Part shown: in pieces, positions 27,190-36,796 of the stretch
How positions within the stretch are numbered: the first letter of the stretch is position 1
Layout of the letters: each line of letters begins with the position of its first letter
From: Pedobacter sp. Leaf170
GTDB taxonomy: Bacteria; Bacteroidota; Bacteroidia; Sphingobacteriales; Sphingobacteriaceae
Direction of reading: 5' to 3'
Assembly (NCBI RefSeq): GCF_920984665.1
Contig: NZ_CAKLBP010000001.1
Location: 1,020,858-1,084,857, forward strand
Length of the DNA: 64,000 bases
Notes under the pieces: generated by a model
What the model was told of the DNA's origin: nothing
The model's input: the letters and a program-made list of their open reading frames with translations, nothing else
Databases searched by the model: none
Translations under genes and position numbers: made by a program

Positions 27190-28458
27190 CTAACTTTCTT
27201 CGTTTTTCTCAATCATTGCCGGCTGAATTGCCTTTAGATATTTCGCTTCATCAAACTGGTTTTCGCTTTTAGCGATTACAATTGTTGCAACACCATTGCC
27301 AATCACGTTGGTTATTGCCCTGGCTTCACTCATAAATCTATCTACACCAATTAAGATAGAAATATGTTCAATTGGCATAATTTTAAGCGCCGTTAAGGTA
27401 GAAACCAATACAATAAAACCACTTCCTGTAACACCCGCAGCACCTTTAGAAGTTACCATCAACACACCTAAAACAGTAATTTGCTGTCCGAGGGTTAAAT
27501 CGACATGAAAAACCTGGCAAAGAAATATTACGGCCATTGCCAAATAAATTGCTGTTCCATCTAAATTAAAAGAATAACCTGTCGGGATAACTAAACCAAC
27601 AACCGATTTATCGCAGCCAATGGCTTCCATTTTCTGCATCATACTAGGCAAAGCCGATTCTGAAGATGAAGTACCTAAAACAATTAAAATTTCCTGACGA
27701 ATGAATTTAAGATATTGCCAAAGGCTGAAGTTATAGTATCTGCAGATGCCATTCAAAATCACAAAAATAAATAGAAAGCAGGTTAAATATACCGAACCCA
27801 TTAATTTTGCCATACCCACAACACTTTGCAAGCCGTGAGTACCAATGCTGAATGCCATCCCACCAAATGCACCGATTGGAGCAAGGCGCATAATCACTTT
27901 CATAATTTTAAACAGCACTTTCGATATTTTATCAAAAGCATTTAAAACTGAGGTTCCTTCGCCACCTAATTTATTTAAACCATAGCCAAAAAGAATGGCG
28001 AATAATAAAATTTGTAGAATATTTCCTTCGGCAAAAGCAGCTATAACGTTGTGCGGAATAATATGAAGGAAAAATTCTGCCCAATTCATATCCTTGGCTT
28101 TATCGGCATAATCAGAGATTTTACCTGCATCGCTAACTTTAGCCGCAACGCCAACACCAGGTTTTAAAACATTTGCCACCAATAAACCAACTGCTATGGC
28201 TACTGTACTTACAATTTCGAAATACAATAGTGCTTTTCCACCTACCCTTCCCACCTTTTTCATATCGCCCATGTGTGCAATGCCCAACACAATGGTAAAG
28301 AAAATGATAGGTGCGATGAGCATGCTAATCAGGTTAATAAAACCCTGACTTATCAGTTTTGCAGTTGAAGCAAATTCAGGAAAGTAGGTGCCTACAAATA
28401 TTCCAATAATAATAGCTACAATTACCTGAAAGGTTAAATTGGAAAGGATTGATTTCAT
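27190..28458 (-). CDS. Dicarboxylate/amino acid:cation symporter (DAACS)
   Basis: A 422-residue inner-membrane carrier of the GltP/DctA family that takes up Glu/Asp or C4-dicarboxylates with H+ or Na+. Family marks: LVIPTGYSFNLDGTAIYLAM (substrate/ion binding) and the serine-rich re-entrant loop VLGTSSSESALP. A C-terminal ...GVDRFMSEARAITNVIGNG stretch holds the Asp and Arg residues that bind substrate side groups; Arg is found there in Asp/Glu and dicarboxylate carriers. It lies 293 bases downstream of the cyanophycinase gene at 28752 on the same strand. Uptake of aspartate released by that locus is a plausible link but unproven. Confidence 0.88.
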   Translation of the reverse strand: MKSILSNLTFQVIVAIIIGIFVGTYFPEFASTAKLISQGFINLISMLIAPIIFFTIVLGIAHMGDMKKVGRVGGKALLYFEIVSTVAIAVGLLVANVLKPGVGVAAKVSDAGKISDYADKAKDMNWAEFFLHIIPHNVIAAFAEGNILQILLFAILFGYGLNKLGGEGTSVLNAFDKISKVLFKIMKVIMRLAPIGAFGGMAFSIGTHGLQSVVGMAKLMGSVYLTCFLFIFVILNGICRYYNFSLWQYLKFIRQEILIVLGTSSSESALPSMMQKMEAIGCDKSVVGLVIPTGYSFNLDGTAIYLAMAVIFLCQVFHVDLTLGQQITVLGVLMVTSKGAAGVTGSGFIVLVSTLTALKIMPIEHISILIGVDRFMSEARAITNVIGNGVATIVIAKSENQFDEAKYLKAIQPAMIEKNEES

Positions 28459-28751
28459 CTATATGTTTTGAAGACTGAAATATAGGTTATTTTTTTCCGA
28501 TGTTGGAATTTTTAATGAGAACCAACTCATTCAAATAACTAGATATAAACTGGAAATCGAAATATTTGGAAATGAATGAACTAATTTCATGGCACTTTCG
28601 GCCTCGCCAAATACTTTACTCATTCATGTCGCCTGCCTACCGCAGGCAGGGGTTTAGTTACAAAGGTTTGTGCAGGAGAGACCCTTTCCAATAGCCTTCA
28701 TGAAATGGTCGTCATTGCGAGGCACAGCCTAGAAAAGTAAAACTAAAATAT
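28459..28751. repeat. Repeat remnants between the symporter and cyanophycinase genes
   Basis: The gap holds an imperfect inverted repeat around 28570-28626 (ggaaatgaatgaactaattt and tactcattcat), a cctgcctaccgcaggcagg palindrome (28632-28650) as in copy A, and a half element cgtcattgcgaggcacagcc (28709-28728). No gene. It could separate the transporter transcript from the upstream locus. Confidence 0.5.
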
Positions 28752-29585
28752 TTACGGTTTAATGTCTATTACATCGCCATCGGTAAAAATGCCAAATTCG
28801 GCTTTTGAAAATTTGAGCAATCCACTATCGGTATATTTTAAATTTTGCGGATTAGCAATCCTAATCACCTGGCTTTCGCCTGCAACCATAGCTTTATTAC
28901 CATTTACAATAATTGCTGTACTTTCATCAATACCGATACCAACCATGCTTGGGTTAGCTGCCAAAGCAGAAATTAAACGGTTATATCGGTTACGTTTTAA
29001 AAAATGCTGATCAATAATTGTATTTTCTAATAAGCCCAATCCTTTAGAAAATTCAATGTTTTTATCCCAAAGTTTATTAAAGGTTTCTTTGTAAACAGTA
29101 TCTAAAAGCTGTTTACCGGTAATCATATATTTGCTCATTACGGCAGCTCCGGCACTCGTTCCGGCTATTGTTGAGCCATCTTTATAGGCTTTGTGGATTG
29201 CATCATAAACAGGCGTATTTAAAACCACATTCATGAAACGACTTTGGTCGCCGCCTAGTATGTAAATCAGCTTTGCATTTGCTAAAGAATCCGTCCAGGC
29301 TTTATCATTTACATCATGCTTTGCAAAATTGAAGTTTCTGATAACCCGATTATCCAACTTTATTATTTGCTTAGCAAAGAAATCAAAGCCGGTATCTGGC
29401 GCTTCGCTCGACATTGGCAATACAATGATGTAATCTGTTGGACTTAGCTTTGCCGTTTGAAGCATTTTCTGCATCAAAGCATCTGAGCGATTTCCACCAC
29501 CGATAATAAACAGGCTACCTTTATTTTGGGCATTTGAAATAAATGCACTGGCTATAAAAATCAGCGATAAAAAGATTCTTTTCAT
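28752..29585 (-). CDS. Cyanophycinase (peptidase S51), exported
   Basis: Serine exopeptidase-type enzyme that cuts cyanophycin, (beta-Asp-Arg)n, to beta-Asp-Arg dipeptides. 277 residues with a signal peptide (MKRIFLSLIFIASAFISNAQ). Nucleophile S144 in IAGTSAGAAV; H194 in IDQHFLKRNR; E221 in GIGIDESTA. GGDQ (111-114), D192, Q193, R198, R200 and R203 keep the same spacing as the substrate-binding residues reported for Synechocystis CphB (Gln101, Asp172, Gln173, Arg178, Arg180, Arg183, from memory). Other S51 peptidases such as dipeptidase E lack this Arg set. It is the last enzyme gene of a SusCD-linked minus-strand locus, 79 bases after the isoaspartyl peptidase gene. Confidence 0.87.
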   Translation of the reverse strand: MKRIFLSLIFIASAFISNAQNKGSLFIIGGGNRSDALMQKMLQTAKLSPTDYIIVLPMSSEAPDTGFDFFAKQIIKLDNRVIRNFNFAKHDVNDKAWTDSLANAKLIYILGGDQSRFMNVVLNTPVYDAIHKAYKDGSTIAGTSAGAAVMSKYMITGKQLLDTVYKETFNKLWDKNIEFSKGLGLLENTIIDQHFLKRNRYNRLISALAANPSMVGIGIDESTAIIVNGNKAMVAGESQVIRIANPQNLKYTDSGLLKFSKAEFGIFTDGDVIDIKP

Positions 29586-29664
29586 CTGTATGTAATTGTT
29601 TTAATGATGATAAAGCTATCAGATTTTCATTCCACTGTGTGACCTGAAAATCATGATGGTTTCA

Positions 29665-30690
29665 TTATTTATAAATGCTTACTTCAATTTTACCGTCAGC
29701 GGTAATTGCACCTCGGTACATACCTTCTGTATTAAACGGCATAGACATATTTCCTTTTTTATCTAAAGCGATTAAACCGCCATCGCCACCCATTTTGCCA
29801 ACTTTTTCGATGGCAATTTTAGATGCAGCATCTACCGACAAACCTTTATATTCCATTAAATCGGAAATGGTTTTGGCCACCACATTACGAATGTAAAACT
29901 CGCCCCAACCCGTACAAGAAATACCTGCAGTTTCGTTATTACAATATGTTCCCGAACCAATAATAGGTGCATCACCAACGCGACCGTATTTTTTATTCGT
30001 CATACCGCCTGTAGATGTTCCGGCAGCTAAATTACCAGCTTTATCCAAAGCTACGCAGCCAACAGTACCAAACTTATAATCGTGGTTTTTGCTGCCTAAA
30101 AGTTCAGATTTTTTGCTGCCGTGATCTAAAACTGCTTTTGTAGAATCTTCTTTAATGGCTTGTTGTAAACCATCCCAACGCTCTTTAGTCCAGAAATATT
30201 TTGGGTCTACAATTTCCAAACCAGCATCTTTTGCAAATAAATCGGCGCCTGCACCAACCATCATCACATGTTCTGATTTTTCCATCACAGCTCTTGCTGC
30301 AGATATTGGATTTTTAACGGTTGTAACACCCGCAACTGCACCCGCCATTAAAGTTTCCCCCTCCATTATGGCGGCATCCATTTCGTTTCTGCCATCGTGA
30401 GTAAAAACAGCGCCTTTACCGGCATTAAAATGTGGGTCGTTTTCTAAAACATGAATAGTCGCTTCTACTGCATCCAAACTCGTTTTTCCATCCTTAATTT
30501 TTGCATAACCCGCTTTTAAAGCTTCGGTTAAAACCTTTACATATTCAGCTTCTTTTTCCGGTGTCATATTCTTTTTCAATATTGTACCTGCACCACCGTG
30601 AATAACCATAACATATTTTTTCTGCTGCGCAGAAACGTTTGCTGCAAAAATTGCAAACGCAAAAACCAAAAATAATTTTAATGTTTTCAT
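29665..30690 (-). CDS. Periplasmic isoaspartyl peptidase/L-asparaginase (Ntn hydrolase)
   Basis: Hydrolyses beta-aspartyl dipeptides (and asparagine). 341 residues: signal peptide about 1-21 ending NVSAQ, then MVIHGGAGTI at the mature start. The precursor self-cleaves before T209 in FGTVGCVALD; T209 becomes the N-terminal nucleophile. TSTGGMTNKKYGRVGDAPI (225-243) holds the substrate-binding Arg and Asp. FNTEGMYRG near the end is also a family motif. Plant-type asparaginases of this family can split beta-Asp-Arg, the cyanophycinase product, into Asp and Arg. It lies between two cyanophycinase genes, seven bases after the first, so that substrate is likely. Alternative: general isoaspartyl repair. 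Confidence 0.92.
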   Translation of the reverse strand: MKTLKLFLVFAFAIFAANVSAQQKKYVMVIHGGAGTILKKNMTPEKEAEYVKVLTEALKAGYAKIKDGKTSLDAVEATIHVLENDPHFNAGKGAVFTHDGRNEMDAAIMEGETLMAGAVAGVTTVKNPISAARAVMEKSEHVMMVGAGADLFAKDAGLEIVDPKYFWTKERWDGLQQAIKEDSTKAVLDHGSKKSELLGSKNHDYKFGTVGCVALDKAGNLAAGTSTGGMTNKKYGRVGDAPIIGSGTYCNNETAGISCTGWGEFYIRNVVAKTISDLMEYKGLSVDAASKIAIEKVGKMGGDGGLIALDKKGNMSMPFNTEGMYRGAITADGKIEVSIYK

Positions 30691-30697
30691 CCTTATT

Positions 30698-31792
30698 TTA
30701 TTGAACTTTTTTGTTTAAAACTCCATTATCTATCCACCACCAATACCATTTGCCACCCGTGGCTTCACTTGCCTTAAAGTTAGCAACATTAAAATTACCA
30801 CCACCATTTACCGATGCAGGAATTTCATAAACTGAGATGGCTTTTTCGTTATTACTCCAGATAACTTTCTTATTTGCCTCCAGTTGTTCGGGTTGTTTGC
30901 CTTCATCAGAACTTATAAAATATGCATAACTGTAAGGTCGGCTTGCAGAATAGTCTCCAAAAACCTGCGCCTTTCCATCCTTATCAATACAAACGGCCGT
31001 TCTTTCATCTGCAGCAATAGCTTTTGCGGCTATATTCCAATCCTTTTTTATCCTACCTAAAAAAATAACCGAGCGCCCTTCTCTATCTCTGGTTAAATAA
31101 TGTTGGTCGGTAATTACATTTTGTAAATAAGGTGCTTTTAAAAAATCGTTATTGTATAAGGTTACGTTTGAATCGTATGGATTTGCCAAAGCCTGTACCG
31201 AGGTTAAACCGCCGGTTTCACCACTATAGTAAAAGCCACCTAAAATTGCGCAACCAGCGCTGGTACCGCCAACCGGAGCTTTTTTATCATTCAAAAGATA
31301 ATTTAAAGCTTGTTCGGTTTTCGTTCCTTTCCAATACCTCATGTAATCAGATTGGTCGCCACCGGCAATAAAAACCATCTCAGCATTTCGGATTATGTAA
31401 GCTACTGTATCATTATTTGCTAATTCTTTTGTATTGATTAATAAGGTTTCTACAGAATTTACCGTACCCAAACCGTTAATGTAGGGGTTATAGGCATCAG
31501 TTCCTGAAGCACGCAAAATCACAACATCTCCTCCTCCGCTTCTATCAATCATCCATTTAAAAGCGGCATCAACATCCGTTCCGCCACCCATTAAAACCAT
31601 ACCGCCATTGGTTGCTTTAACTACGTTACTACTATCGCCAACCAAACCAATTGATGCAGGTCTGCGTTTCGCGACTGGCGTTGTTGTCCCTCCGCCTCCA
31701 GTTGTTGGTGTTGCAGGCGAAACCGAAGTTTTACTGCAAGCCATAACCGAAACGCAATAAGCCATCAGCAGGATAAAGAATATTTGTTTCAT
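30698..31792 (-). CDS. Lipoprotein cyanophycinase (peptidase S51)
   Basis: 364 residues with a lipoprotein signal (MKQIFFILLMAYCVSVMAC, lipidated C19), a Gly/Thr/Pro-rich linker (about 28-44) and an S51 domain. Nucleophile S178 in GGTSAGCAI, GGDQ at 144-147, D229 Q230 H231, then R235, R237 and R240 at the CphB spacing; E263 in AADERTA aligns with the catalytic Glu. So the key residues of cyanophycinase are kept despite insertions. The lipid anchor puts it in the periplasm or on the cell surface; the residues after Cys (SKTSVSP) lack the acidic run used for surface export in some Bacteroidota. It may make the first cut of the polymer. It is coupled to the isoaspartyl peptidase gene. Confidence 0.85.
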   Translation of the reverse strand: MKQIFFILLMAYCVSVMACSKTSVSPATPTTGGGGTTTPVAKRRPASIGLVGDSSNVVKATNGGMVLMGGGTDVDAAFKWMIDRSGGGDVVILRASGTDAYNPYINGLGTVNSVETLLINTKELANNDTVAYIIRNAEMVFIAGGDQSDYMRYWKGTKTEQALNYLLNDKKAPVGGTSAGCAILGGFYYSGETGGLTSVQALANPYDSNVTLYNNDFLKAPYLQNVITDQHYLTRDREGRSVIFLGRIKKDWNIAAKAIAADERTAVCIDKDGKAQVFGDYSASRPYSYAYFISSDEGKQPEQLEANKKVIWSNNEKAISVYEIPASVNGGGNFNVANFKASEATGGKWYWWWIDNGVLNKKVQ

Positions 31793-31837
31793 ATTTAAAA
31801 TATTAATGAGGCTCTATCAAAATTCATTTTGCCAGAC

Positions 31838-31888
31838 TGAGCTTGTCGAAGGTTAATAGAAATATGTATTATCGTTTCGACAAGCTCA
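31838..31888. repeat. Palindrome between susD-1 and the lipoprotein cyanophycinase gene
   Basis: tgagcttgtcgaa (31838-31850) and ttcgacaagctca (31876-31888) are perfect 13-bp arms with a 25-base loop. The same arms occur at 18351-18403. It could act as a partial terminator or stability hairpin between the transport genes and the enzyme genes. Confidence 0.75.
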
Positions 31889-31925
31889 ACATGACAAAGG
31901 CATCTCTTGTAAAGTCACCAAATAA

Positions 31926-33317
31926 TTAATAGCCCGGATTTTGAACGGTATTTTTATTTACCGAAATTTCCAAAGCAGGTAAAGGAAGCGAGTATTGAGC
32001 CTGAGTAACGGGTAGTGTTACCGCTCCAGATGCGTTTACAGCGTCAGCCGCCAATCTAACTACCGGTAAATTTCTCCTTTTTAGATCGTAAAAACGATGA
32101 CCTTCAAAAGCAAGTTCTTTAAATCTTTCTTCAATGATGGCATTGATAAGCGTTGCTTTATCAGCAAAGGTTGCGCTAACATAATTATTGACACGAGCAT
32201 TACGCAATGCGTTTAAATCGCCAGCTGCATCTCCAGTTGATTCCGCTTCTGCTTCAGCTTTAATTAAATACATCTCGCCCGTGCGAAATAATTTAATATC
32301 GGTTAAACCTGGAGCTGTTGAGGTACCACCAATATATTTATTTACCAGATATTGAGATCTTGTTCCAGTTCTTGTTGCATCAAATCTGATGTACGAAGTA
32401 TAACGCAAATCGTTAACCTTATCAAAAGTATTAATCAACTTAAAAGCAGGCGCATATAAAACAATGCCACCAGTTTGGCGGAAGTAAAAATCGCCAACTC
32501 TAGAATCAGTTGTTCCAACACGTTTTGCTTTCCAGATAACTTCGTTTTCATTAGCATCTGTCCATATACCCGGAAACTGTGCTTTTGTTGCTAAAGGATT
32601 CACCGCAATCACTTCATTAGCGTAAGAAATAGCGTCGCTCCAATTTTTCTCATACAATGCCAATCTGGCTTGAATAGCAGAAACCGCAGTTTTTGTAATT
32701 CGGGTTCTATCTGTAAAAGTTGTCGGAATTAAGCCTTTGGCTGAGATTAAATCAGCTTTTGCATTTGCTACAACCACTTCAAAATTATCTCTTGCAGGAT
32801 AAGAAATTGTTGATGTTTTCATGTATGGAACGCCTAATGCTCCGGTTTGATAAGCAGATGCATAGTTTCTCAACAATTCAAAATGAAAATATGCACGTAA
32901 GGCTAAAAGTTCACCGCGGTATCTTGCACCTGTAGTTGCATCTGCCCCACTTAATGTTAAGGCATCTAAACCTGCAATTGTTCTGTTAACTCTATCAATC
33001 GCGGTGTAATAACTTGCATAAAGCGAGGTTACCGAACCACTTCCGGCAGTATAAAGCCATCTGAAGGCATCGCTATTTCCAACCGTATTTTCTGTTGGGA
33101 ATGTTGCTTCATCAGAAACTGTTGAAACCAAACTTATTGGCGTATAATCTACTAATGCGTAAGCACCCAACAAACCTAAGTTTATATCACTTATATTTCT
33201 AAAAGCCTTATCAGGCGATATTGTATCCGTTGGCGCTAAATCAAGTTTTGTACATGATGATGCCAATACTAACAACGAAAATATAAGTACGTATTTTTTA
33301 TATATTTTATTAATCAT
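31926..33317 (-). CDS. SusD/RagB-family outer-membrane lipoprotein (locus 1)
   Basis: Surface lipoprotein lid of a SusCD transporter, binding the substrate above the TonB-dependent channel. 463 residues: lipoprotein signal with lipobox LASSC (Cys about 22), TPR-like helical repeats (LRAYFHFELLRNYASAY), and the C-terminal FKELAFEGHRFYDLKRRNLP typical of SusD. It is 11 bases after the SusC gene, which is the normal pairing. Here the enzymes downstream are peptidases, so the ligand is likely a peptide or cyanophycin fragment rather than a glycan. Confidence 0.93.
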   Translation of the reverse strand: MINKIYKKYVLIFSLLVLASSCTKLDLAPTDTISPDKAFRNISDINLGLLGAYALVDYTPISLVSTVSDEATFPTENTVGNSDAFRWLYTAGSGSVTSLYASYYTAIDRVNRTIAGLDALTLSGADATTGARYRGELLALRAYFHFELLRNYASAYQTGALGVPYMKTSTISYPARDNFEVVVANAKADLISAKGLIPTTFTDRTRITKTAVSAIQARLALYEKNWSDAISYANEVIAVNPLATKAQFPGIWTDANENEVIWKAKRVGTTDSRVGDFYFRQTGGIVLYAPAFKLINTFDKVNDLRYTSYIRFDATRTGTRSQYLVNKYIGGTSTAPGLTDIKLFRTGEMYLIKAEAEAESTGDAAGDLNALRNARVNNYVSATFADKATLINAIIEERFKELAFEGHRFYDLKRRNLPVVRLAADAVNASGAVTLPVTQAQYSLPLPALEISVNKNTVQNPGY

Positions 33318-33328
33318 TGCTATAATTA

Positions 33329-36300
33329 TTAAAAGTTAACATTTAAACCAGCCGTATAAGTTCTAGTATTCGGGTATTGAAAACGACCATACACAGCATT
33401 GTTTTCAGGATCTAAGCCTCTCCATTTTGTCCATGTAAATAAATTCTGACCCTGGACAAAGATTTTTACGCCTTTAATAATTTTAGTTTTTTCTAAAATT
33501 GATTTAGGAATAGAATAGCCGATATTAACATTTCTTAACCTTAAGAAAGATGCATCCTGAATATCTTTAGAAGTAAAGTTTCTAGGGATATCGAATCTTT
33601 GAAGAATTGCATCATTACCAGAATCGCCCGGAACCTGCCATCTGTTTTCTAACATTCTTACGCTCTGGTTACTGGTTGCATAACGCTGATTTTCATTATA
33701 AAAATCTTCATTATTCCAACGCATAACATTAGAAACAAAAGAGAATAAAGCTGAAGCCGTAATTCCTTTGTAGCTTAATGAGGTATTAAAACCGCCAGTA
33801 AAGGTTGGGTATAAACCACCAGAATTTGTTGTGCTTTGAGTATTTACATTGTAAGTTGTGGTAATGCTTCCATCCAAATTATAATATTGTGCTTCTCCGG
33901 TTTGAGGATTAACACCTGCCCAATCTGGTGCGAAATATGTTCCGTAAGGCAAACCAACTTTTAAAATACGAGAATCTCCATCCGGATAAGAATCTGTAAC
34001 ATCAGTAACATGAAGAATTTTGTTCTTATTATAACCAGCGTTAACACCTACAGACCATAAGAAATTTCCGGTTTTGATAATATCTCCATTAACCTCAAAT
34101 TCGATACCTCTGTTTCTCATTTTTCCAGAACTTAAGCTTAATAAAGAGAAACCAGATGTTGCCGAAGGTGGTTGATCGATAAACATATTGGTGGTTAAAC
34201 GATAGTAATAGTCTGCAGAAATACGCAAACGGTTTTTCAATATCGCTAAATCAAAACCTGCGTTAGATTCTTTAACGTATTCCCAATCGTAATCTGCGTT
34301 ACCCGCAGCCGATGGTCTGATTGCTGCCACACCACCATAAGAAGTTCCGACTGTGTAAGTTGGCAAGTAAGTAAAATCGCCACCAAAAGGACTTGCAGTA
34401 ATACCATAACTTGCTCTAACCCGCAAATCATTAACAAAATCATTATTCTTTAAAAACTCTTCAGACTTGGCATTCCAGTTAGCACCGAACGAGTAGAAAC
34501 CATGCCATTTATTTTCTGGTGCTACTCTTGTTGAACCATCGTAACGGTAACTTGCCGTTGCTGTATACTTATCGTTGTACGTATATCTGGCAACGCCCAT
34601 AAATGATGCTAAAGCACTTTTTGTTTTCCCACCTGTTGTTGATGGTAAGAAAACTGCGCTGTTGGTAGCGCCTGCTGGTGTTTCTGGCAAACGACCATCA
34701 ATACCATAAGCACTAAAGCCAAAAGAGTTATAATTGTTGTAAACGTATTCGTAAAATGCTGAAGCTTCTAAATCATGAACGCCGTTAAACTTTTTAGCAA
34801 AGGTTAATCCGGTAGTTGAAATGATATTAAAGTTTCTGCGACTTGCATCTGTTAAACGCCCTTTTCCGCCTAAAGTATTTGCCACACTTCTAGAACCGTA
34901 ATAAGAATCCGGATTGATAAACTGCTGATCTGTAGATTGGCGATAATCGATACCAGCTCTGGTACTAATTTTTAATTCAGGTAAAATCTGGTACGCAAAA
35001 GCAGTACTAATAATAGATTTTAACTGATCTGTTTTATCAGAAGAATTTAACAAACGCTCTAAAGCCTGACTGCCTTCCCGTTGATCTAAAATAAAATATT
35101 GAGACCTGTTTCCCGGATGCACCAAAGTTCCATCAAAAGCATAAGGGTTTTCATAAGGTAAAGCATAATAAACAGATGCCATTGCTGTTCCGGCGCCTGT
35201 TCCACCCTCACCTTCGGTAAAGCTAGATTGAGAATAACCCAATGATAAGTTTACGCTACCGCTGAATTTATCATCTTTAAAATCTAAATTACTTCTTAAT
35301 GAGTAACGATCTAAACCAGTACGCTTAGCCACACCTTCCTGACTGTAATAGTTTAATGAATTGTAGAAACGTAAGTTTTCATTACCACCGCTAATGCTCA
35401 CTTGTTGCTCCTGAAATTTACCTCTTTGGAAGAAAATATCTCTCCAATCGGTGTTAATACTCTTCAAACTATCAATAATATAATCTGCTCTGGCTCTTGT
35501 TGTTGCAGTACCTGCAGCATAAGTTGGGTTTTTAGGAGAATATGTCCAGCCCGGACCAATGTTACGACCAAAACTTGCGCCAATTTCTTCTTCAAACTGC
35601 AAGCGTTGTTCAGTATTCATCATGGTAAAGTTTGGTCTACTCAAATTAGAGAAACCATATTGCGATGTATAATTAACAGCAAGTTTACCGGCTTTACCTT
35701 TTTTAGTTGTTAAAACGATAACACCATTCGAACCTCTTGAGCCATATAAAGCTTTTGCTGAAGCATCTTTTAAAACCGTGGCCGATTCTATATCTTCAGG
35801 ATTAATGGTTTGAAAATAGCCTGCTTCTATTGGCACGCCATCTAAAACATACAAAGGTGCCGAAGAACCATTTACACTTCCAATACCACGAATTACAACT
35901 GCTGCACTTTGGCCTGGTTGCCCTGATGATGAAATTACACTCATACCCGGTACGCGACCTTGCAGAATCTGGTCTACAGTTAAGCCTGGCACAGTATTAA
36001 TTTTTTCTGCAGTTACTAATGAACTCGCTGCTGCAGATTGTGACTTAGTATAGTTGGTGTAGCCAGTTACCACAACATCGCTTAATGTTCCCGCCGAAGG
36101 CGTTAACTTTAAAGAACCCATTTGCGCTTTGGCTACAAGTTCTCTATCGGCATAGCCGATGTAAGAAACCACCAAAACCGCATTTTCATCAACATTTCTG
36201 ATGGTGAAGTTACCGTTACTATCCGTTACATAAATTGCCGATTGCCCCTTAACCCGAACAGAAGCACCCGGCATTGGGTTTCCGCTTTCATCCACCACTT

Positions 36301-36727
36301 TTCCTGTAACATCAATAGCTTTAGCTTGTTCATTAATATTAACTTTCGGAAAAATTAAGATGGTGTTTTCTTTAATTTCCCATCCAAATGGTTGAGCTTT
36401 TAATGCTTGAGTTAAAACATCTTTAAGTTCAGCGTTTTTTAAATCGATGGTTACAGGTTTCGATTTCTGCTGAATTAGATCGGTATCGTACAAAAAGAAA
36501 TAACCGGTTTGGCGTTTAATTTCTTTTAAAATTTTTACCAACGGCGTATTTTTCTGACTAATATTTATGCGTTGAGAAAATGCATTTGCACTTACCTGTA
36601 AGCATAAAACCGTCATTATGAAAATAAATAATTTCATAGCCCTAAGAAATTGATGGTTAAAATAATTTGGAGTAAAATCCTTTGGCTTATCCACAGCGGA
36701 TTTACTACTTCGAGTGTAAAAATTCAT
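33329..36727 (-). CDS. SusC/RagA-family TonB-dependent transporter with STN domain (locus 1)
   Basis: Energised outer-membrane importer, 1132 residues. Order: N-terminal signal region (KLFIFIMTVLCLQVSANAFSQ near 32-52), STN domain (about 55-110; RINISQKNTPLVKILKEIKR), carboxypeptidase-like beta domain (about 138-215; VTGKVVDESGNPMPGASVRV), plug (about 225-340; VPGLTVDQILQGRVPGMSV) and a 22-strand barrel to the C-terminal TAGLNVNF. The STN domain is the hallmark of receptors that signal through an anti-sigma FecR protein, and sigma and FecR genes lie directly upstream. The 30 residues before the hydrophobic stretch are usual in STN-type SusC. Confidence 0.94.
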   Translation of the reverse strand: MNFYTRSSKSAVDKPKDFTPNYFNHQFLRAMKLFIFIMTVLCLQVSANAFSQRINISQKNTPLVKILKEIKRQTGYFFLYDTDLIQQKSKPVTIDLKNAELKDVLTQALKAQPFGWEIKENTILIFPKVNINEQAKAIDVTGKVVDESGNPMPGASVRVKGQSAIYVTDSNGNFTIRNVDENAVLVVSYIGYADRELVAKAQMGSLKLTPSAGTLSDVVVTGYTNYTKSQSAAASSLVTAEKINTVPGLTVDQILQGRVPGMSVISSSGQPGQSAAVVIRGIGSVNGSSAPLYVLDGVPIEAGYFQTINPEDIESATVLKDASAKALYGSRGSNGVIVLTTKKGKAGKLAVNYTSQYGFSNLSRPNFTMMNTEQRLQFEEEIGASFGRNIGPGWTYSPKNPTYAAGTATTRARADYIIDSLKSINTDWRDIFFQRGKFQEQQVSISGGNENLRFYNSLNYYSQEGVAKRTGLDRYSLRSNLDFKDDKFSGSVNLSLGYSQSSFTEGEGGTGAGTAMASVYYALPYENPYAFDGTLVHPGNRSQYFILDQREGSQALERLLNSSDKTDQLKSIISTAFAYQILPELKISTRAGIDYRQSTDQQFINPDSYYGSRSVANTLGGKGRLTDASRRNFNIISTTGLTFAKKFNGVHDLEASAFYEYVYNNYNSFGFSAYGIDGRLPETPAGATNSAVFLPSTTGGKTKSALASFMGVARYTYNDKYTATASYRYDGSTRVAPENKWHGFYSFGANWNAKSEEFLKNNDFVNDLRVRASYGITASPFGGDFTYLPTYTVGTSYGGVAAIRPSAAGNADYDWEYVKESNAGFDLAILKNRLRISADYYYRLTTNMFIDQPPSATSGFSLLSLSSGKMRNRGIEFEVNGDIIKTGNFLWSVGVNAGYNKNKILHVTDVTDSYPDGDSRILKVGLPYGTYFAPDWAGVNPQTGEAQYYNLDGSITTTYNVNTQSTTNSGGLYPTFTGGFNTSLSYKGITASALFSFVSNVMRWNNEDFYNENQRYATSNQSVRMLENRWQVPGDSGNDAILQRFDIPRNFTSKDIQDASFLRLRNVNIGYSIPKSILEKTKIIKGVKIFVQGQNLFTWTKWRGLDPENNAVYGRFQYPNTRTYTAGLNVNF

Positions 36728-36796
36728 ACATTCAGTTTGGTTTAAAGGTTAAATTGATTAGTTACATATTGGCTTTTTGCCATCTATCTGGTTAGT

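Noticed and set aside
28752..31792. S51 proteins as dipeptidase E or general asparaginase-like peptidases
   Set aside because: Both keep the DQH plus Arg-x-Arg-x-x-Arg pattern and GGDQ at cyanophycinase spacing, which dipeptidase E lacks.
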